From CG10-46-32 sp964606465 (lineage in GTDB: Bacteria; Patescibacteriota; Patescibacteriia; UBA2169), in assembly GCA_964606465.1 (NCBI GenBank), contig CAZSGI010000033.1, forward strand, positions 1 to 8,032: a DNA stretch of 8,032 nt. The letters run 5' to 3'. Shown here piece by piece: positions 5,842 to 8,032 of this stretch. Position 1 is the first letter of the stretch; every line of letters begins with the position of its first letter. The notes beneath the pieces are model-generated. The model had not been told where the DNA came from and ran no database searches. It was given only the letters and a program-made list of their open reading frames with translations. Both the position numbers and the translations under genes were made by a program.

Positions 5842-6896
5842 GTTTTCTCGCCTCGCACCTCCTCAACCAGAACCCCAAACCAGTCGCCCGCAATGGTCAC
5901 CACCGCAACGGCGACCGGAATGGAGAGGATGGCGCCTAAAATTCCGGCGAGCTTTGCGCCGAGCAGGATGACGACGATGACGATGATGGGATTCAAGCCC
6001 ACGGCGCGCTGCATGACCTTTGGCACAATCACGTTGCCCTCAAGCTGCTGGATGACGAGGTAGAGAACCACGACCAGGAGAGCGAGAACCGGCGACTGCA
6101 GGAACGCCAAGAGCACGGCCGGAATCGCGCCGATGATGGGTCCCAGGAACGGAATCACCTCGGTGATGCCCGCGATGAGCGCGAGCACCAGCGCGTACTT
6201 GACGCCGAGCGCCATCAAGCCGATCCAGGTGACCACGAAGATGATTCCCGAGAGCAACAGCTGCCCGCGCAGCCACAGCCCGAGCTTATCCTGGATGCGG
6301 ATGAACACGTTCTCAACGTACTTCTGGTGGCTCGCCGGGGTTACGGACCGGATGAAGTGCTTGAGCCCGTCTTTTCTGACGGAAAAGTAGAACGTCAAGA
6401 CCAGCACCAGGATGAGCGTGGTAAGCCCGCCAAAGATGCCGGAGAGGGTCGCCACCACGCTGCCGGTGTACGAGGAGAGGGTCGCTCCGATGGAGCGCAA
6501 ATTGCTCTGGAACGCCTGCGAAAAATCGCTCTGGAGCTGCAGGTTGCCGAACAAATTCAAGAACCGCTCGTAGTAGAACGGGAACGTGGCGGCGAGCTGG
6601 TCAATCTGTTCGGTTATCGGGGGGATGATGAGCACCACCACCAAACTCAAGATAAACACCAAGGCGGCGTAGATGAGCAGGATGCCGGCCCCGCGCGGCA
6701 CGCGCTTGCGCTCGAGCCAGTCAATGGAGGGGCCCAAGGACGCGGCGAACACCAAAGAGATGAACAAAAGCACGACGATGTCCCACACCAGGTACAGAAA
6801 CGCCAACGCCGCAAACACGGCAAGCACCTTGAGAATGCTCAAGGTTGAGATGTGTATGGTTACGCTGTCTTTGGGGTCTGAAAACGGATTTGCCAT
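5838..6896 (-). CDS. AI-2E/PerM family transporter
   Basis: A 352-residue polytopic membrane protein of the AI-2E transporter (PF01594, TqsA/PerM/YdiK) family. After a short soluble N-terminus there are two membrane helices (about 20-50), then a helix pair with the PRGAGILLIY start. A soluble region (about 95-145) follows, then helices to the C-terminus. The diagnostic C-terminal half is clear: TEVIPFLGPIIGAIPA at 245-260, QQLEGNVIVPKVMQ at 283-296 and GLNPIIVIVVILLGAKLAG at 300-318. Members export AI-2 or act as Na+/H+ antiporters or permeases of unknown substrate, and sequence alone does not say which. It is the first gene of the five-gene operon, 99 nt downstream of the predicted start site, and its stop overlaps the metG ATG. 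Its ATG at 6896 has only a weak GGCGGA upstream. Confidence 0.93.
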   Translation of the reverse strand: MANPFSDPKDSVTIHISTLSILKVLAVFAALAFLYLVWDIVVLLFISLVFAASLGPSIDWLERKRVPRGAGILLIYAALVFILSLVVVLIIPPITEQIDQLAATFPFYYERFLNLFGNLQLQSDFSQAFQSNLRSIGATLSSYTGSVVATLSGIFGGLTTLILVLVLTFYFSVRKDGLKHFIRSVTPASHQKYVENVFIRIQDKLGLWLRGQLLLSGIIFVVTWIGLMALGVKYALVLALIAGITEVIPFLGPIIGAIPAVLLAFLQSPVLALLVVVLYLVIQQLEGNVIVPKVMQRAVGLNPIIVIVVILLGAKLAGILGAILSIPVAVAVVTIAGDWFGVLVEEVRGEKT

Positions 6897-6911
6897 AAAA
6901 TAATCCGCCGA

Positions 6912-6937
6912 GCCGCGTCGAATTCATTTCGCGCGGC
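6912..6937 (-). other. Second leader hairpin upstream of the AI-2E gene
   Basis: An inverted repeat pairs GCCGCG (6912-6917) with CGCGGC (6932-6937) and CGAA (6919-6922) with TTCG (6928-6931). It leaves one unpaired base (6918) and a 5-nt loop. It ends 15 nt before the ATG at 6896, so in RNA it would lie close to the ribosome binding region of the first gene of the operon. Function unknown. Confidence 0.45.
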
Positions 6938-6960
6938 GAGGCACTTTGGAAGGGGTGTTG

Positions 6961-6996
6961 TTGAGGGGAAACCCTTCTGAAAGGGTTTCCCCTCAA
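6961..6996 (-). repeat. Perfect 16-bp inverted repeat at the operon's predicted 5' end
   Basis: TTGAGGGGAAACCCTT (6961-6976) and its exact complement (6981-6996) flank a 4-nt loop (6977-6980). On the minus strand it is not followed by a T-run (CAACACCCC follows), so it is a poor terminator for the M16 gene. On the plus strand the downstream sequence is only moderately T-rich. The predicted transcription start from the promoter at 7030-7002 falls near 6995, which places the hairpin at the extreme 5' end of the metG operon mRNA. Confidence 0.75.
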
Positions 6997-7001
6997 TTGT
7001 T

Positions 7002-7030
7002 ATTATACTAAAATCGGAAAAACTTCGCAA
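7002..7030 (-). promoter_or_regulatory. Sigma70-type promoter of the AI-2E/metG/cvpA/tatD/rmuC operon
   Basis: On the minus strand TTGCGA (7030-7025) is separated by exactly 17 nt from a perfect TATAAT (7007-7002). The -35 lies inside the last codons of the M16 peptidase gene and the -10 directly follows its TAG stop. The start site would be near 6995, giving a leader of about 99 nt that contains two hairpins. Confidence 0.7.
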
Positions 7031-8032
7031 ACCGCTTGACGGACTTGAACGGTGACAGAGTGGTGAGGTGCAGCTTTTTGCGGTCAAGAACGCGATTTGC
7101 AACGCCTTTGACGTCCGTGAGTTTTACGGCGTCTATCTTTTTGTACACCTCTTCCGGAGTCCTGATTTTTTTGGCAAACATTGCCTGGCTTCCGTAGAAT
7201 GACGCCACATCAAGCGAATCTTCCTGTGAGAGCGCCATCTTGCCTTTGAGGTACTCTTTTGCGCTCGCGAGCTCGTCCGGTTTTACGCCATTGGCTTTGA
7301 CGTCAGCAAGCTCGGTGCTGATTGCTTGTATTGCTTTATCAAACTTTTTCAAATCAAGACCTGCCTGGATCGTGAACGTGCCCGTGTCTTCCAACGTGTC
7401 TGATGAGGAGCGGATGAAGTAGCACAATCCCAATCGCTCGCGCACCTGGATGAACAAGCGCGAGCTCATGTTGCCGCCCAGGATGATGCTCAGTAATCCG
7501 AGCGCGTACTTATCCGTATGCCCATAGGATATGCCCGGAAACCCGAGTATTGCATGCGCCTGGCTCGTCTCTTTGTGGTGCGCCATGAATAATTGTTTGT
7601 TGATGTCGCGCGAGAGCGGCGAGACAAGGTTGCGGCTTCCTTTCTTGATTGAACCGAACTGCTTTTGCAAAAGTGACAGCACTTTTCCTTTTTGAAAATT
7701 GCCGGCGATGCTGATGACGATGTTGTTTGCTGAATAGTGCTTCTGCCAGTAATTGACGAGCTGTGAACGCTTCATCTGTTTGATGGTTGCGGGCGTCCCT
7801 ATGACGTGCCGACCCAACGCGGAATGGGGACCGAACAAATCTTCCTCAAACAGATCATCAACCTTTGCCTGCGGCGTGTCCAGGTACATGTTGATCTCTT
7901 CCAGAATGGTGCCCCGCTCCCGCTCAACCTCTTCCTTTGCGAACAAGGAGTTGGTGGTCATGTCAGCGAGCATGTCCGCGAGCATGGGAAGATGGGTTGA
8001 TTCTGCCTTGATGTAGTACCCCGTGCTCTCCT
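7008..8032 (-). CDS. M16 family (insulinase-like) zinc peptidase, C-terminal part
   Basis: The gene enters from the right edge and ends with TAG at 7010-7008. 340 residues are visible, beginning ESTGYYIKAESTHLP, which is typical of the first M16 domain just after the zinc site. The HxxEH motif itself lies outside the window. The acidic helix EEVERERGTILEEI (about residues 33-46) should hold the third zinc ligand. The second domain shows GFPGISYGHTDKYAL and GGNMSSRLFIQVRERLGLCY (about 186-204) with the Arg197/Tyr204 pair conserved in M16 C-terminal domains. It resembles the ~400-420-aa processing-peptidase-like bacterial M16B proteins; no further domain follows. An internal ATG exists at 7985, but the reading frame and family homology clearly continue upstream of it. 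The gene overlaps the promoter of the next operon. Substrate unknown. Confidence 0.93.
   Translation of the reverse strand, partial: ESTGYYIKAESTHLPMLADMLADMTTNSLFAKEEVERERGTILEEINMYLDTPQAKVDDLFEEDLFGPHSALGRHVIGTPATIKQMKRSQLVNYWQKHYSANNIVISIAGNFQKGKVLSLLQKQFGSIKKGSRNLVSPLSRDINKQLFMAHHKETSQAHAILGFPGISYGHTDKYALGLLSIILGGNMSSRLFIQVRERLGLCYFIRSSSDTLEDTGTFTIQAGLDLKKFDKAIQAISTELADVKANGVKPDELASAKEYLKGKMALSQEDSLDVASFYGSQAMFAKKIRTPEEVYKKIDAVKLTDVKGVANRVLDRKKLHLTTLSPFKSVKRFAKFFRF

Noticed and set aside
6327..6848. Plus-strand reading frame opposite the AI-2E gene (173 codons)
   Set aside because: It is antisense to a clearly conserved gene. Its composition (Glu, Gly, His, Gln-rich) is the usual shadow of membrane-protein codons.
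6961..6996. The 16-bp hairpin as a standard rho-independent terminator of the M16 gene
   Set aside because: On the minus strand it is followed by CAACACCCC rather than a T-run. Termination by the stem alone cannot be excluded, but it is not the canonical form.

Overview
The window is a compact stretch of bacterial chromosome in which every supported gene is read from the minus strand. I find no plus-strand gene, mobile element, CRISPR array, tRNA or rRNA. The genes are housekeeping and membrane functions, packed tightly: several overlap by 1-19 nt or are separated by 6 nt. Base composition is moderately GC-rich by eye. TGA, TAA and TAG all act as stops, so the code is standard. Most starts lack a clear Shine-Dalgarno sequence. 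The compact one-zinc MetRS without a C-terminal tRNA-binding domain, the short proteins and the overlapping genes suggest a streamlined bacterium, most likely of the Patescibacteria (CPR/Parcubacteria-like). That assignment is an inference from style and family variants, not proven here.

Reading in the direction of transcription (high to low coordinates): (1) 8032-7008 is the C-terminal part of an M16 (insulinase-like) zinc peptidase whose start lies outside the window. (2) A strong sigma70-type promoter (TTGCGA-17-TATAAT) overlaps the end of that gene. It leads into a structured leader of about 100 nt with a perfect 16-bp hairpin at its predicted 5' end. (3) A five-gene operon follows: AI-2E/PerM-family membrane protein, metG, cvpA-like, tatD and rmuC (6896-1998). 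metG and the AI-2E gene share an ATGA junction, and tatD and rmuC overlap by 19 nt. (4) An extended -10 promoter near 1975 drives a two-gene unit: a 59-aa LiaF/DUF5668-like membrane protein and a small multidrug export (Sm_multidrug_ex) protein. This unit ends at a rho-independent terminator (1167-1134). (5) Immediately downstream, a consensus promoter (TTGATA-17-TATACT) starts the F1Fo-ATP synthase operon, with an AtpZ/AtpI-like protein and then atpB (subunit a), which runs off the left edge a few residues short of its end.

The genes cover tRNA charging (MetRS), metal-dependent nucleases or DNA processing (TatD, RmuC), envelope transport and membrane proteins (AI-2E family, CvpA, SMEX, LiaF-like), proteolysis (M16) and energy coupling (AtpZ/I, AtpB). 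I see no obviously new defence or mobile system. The points most worth a second look are the hairpin at the predicted transcript start of the metG operon, the His-to-Gln change in the methionine pocket of MetRS, the possibly leaderless cvpA start, and the small membrane protein paired with the export gene.
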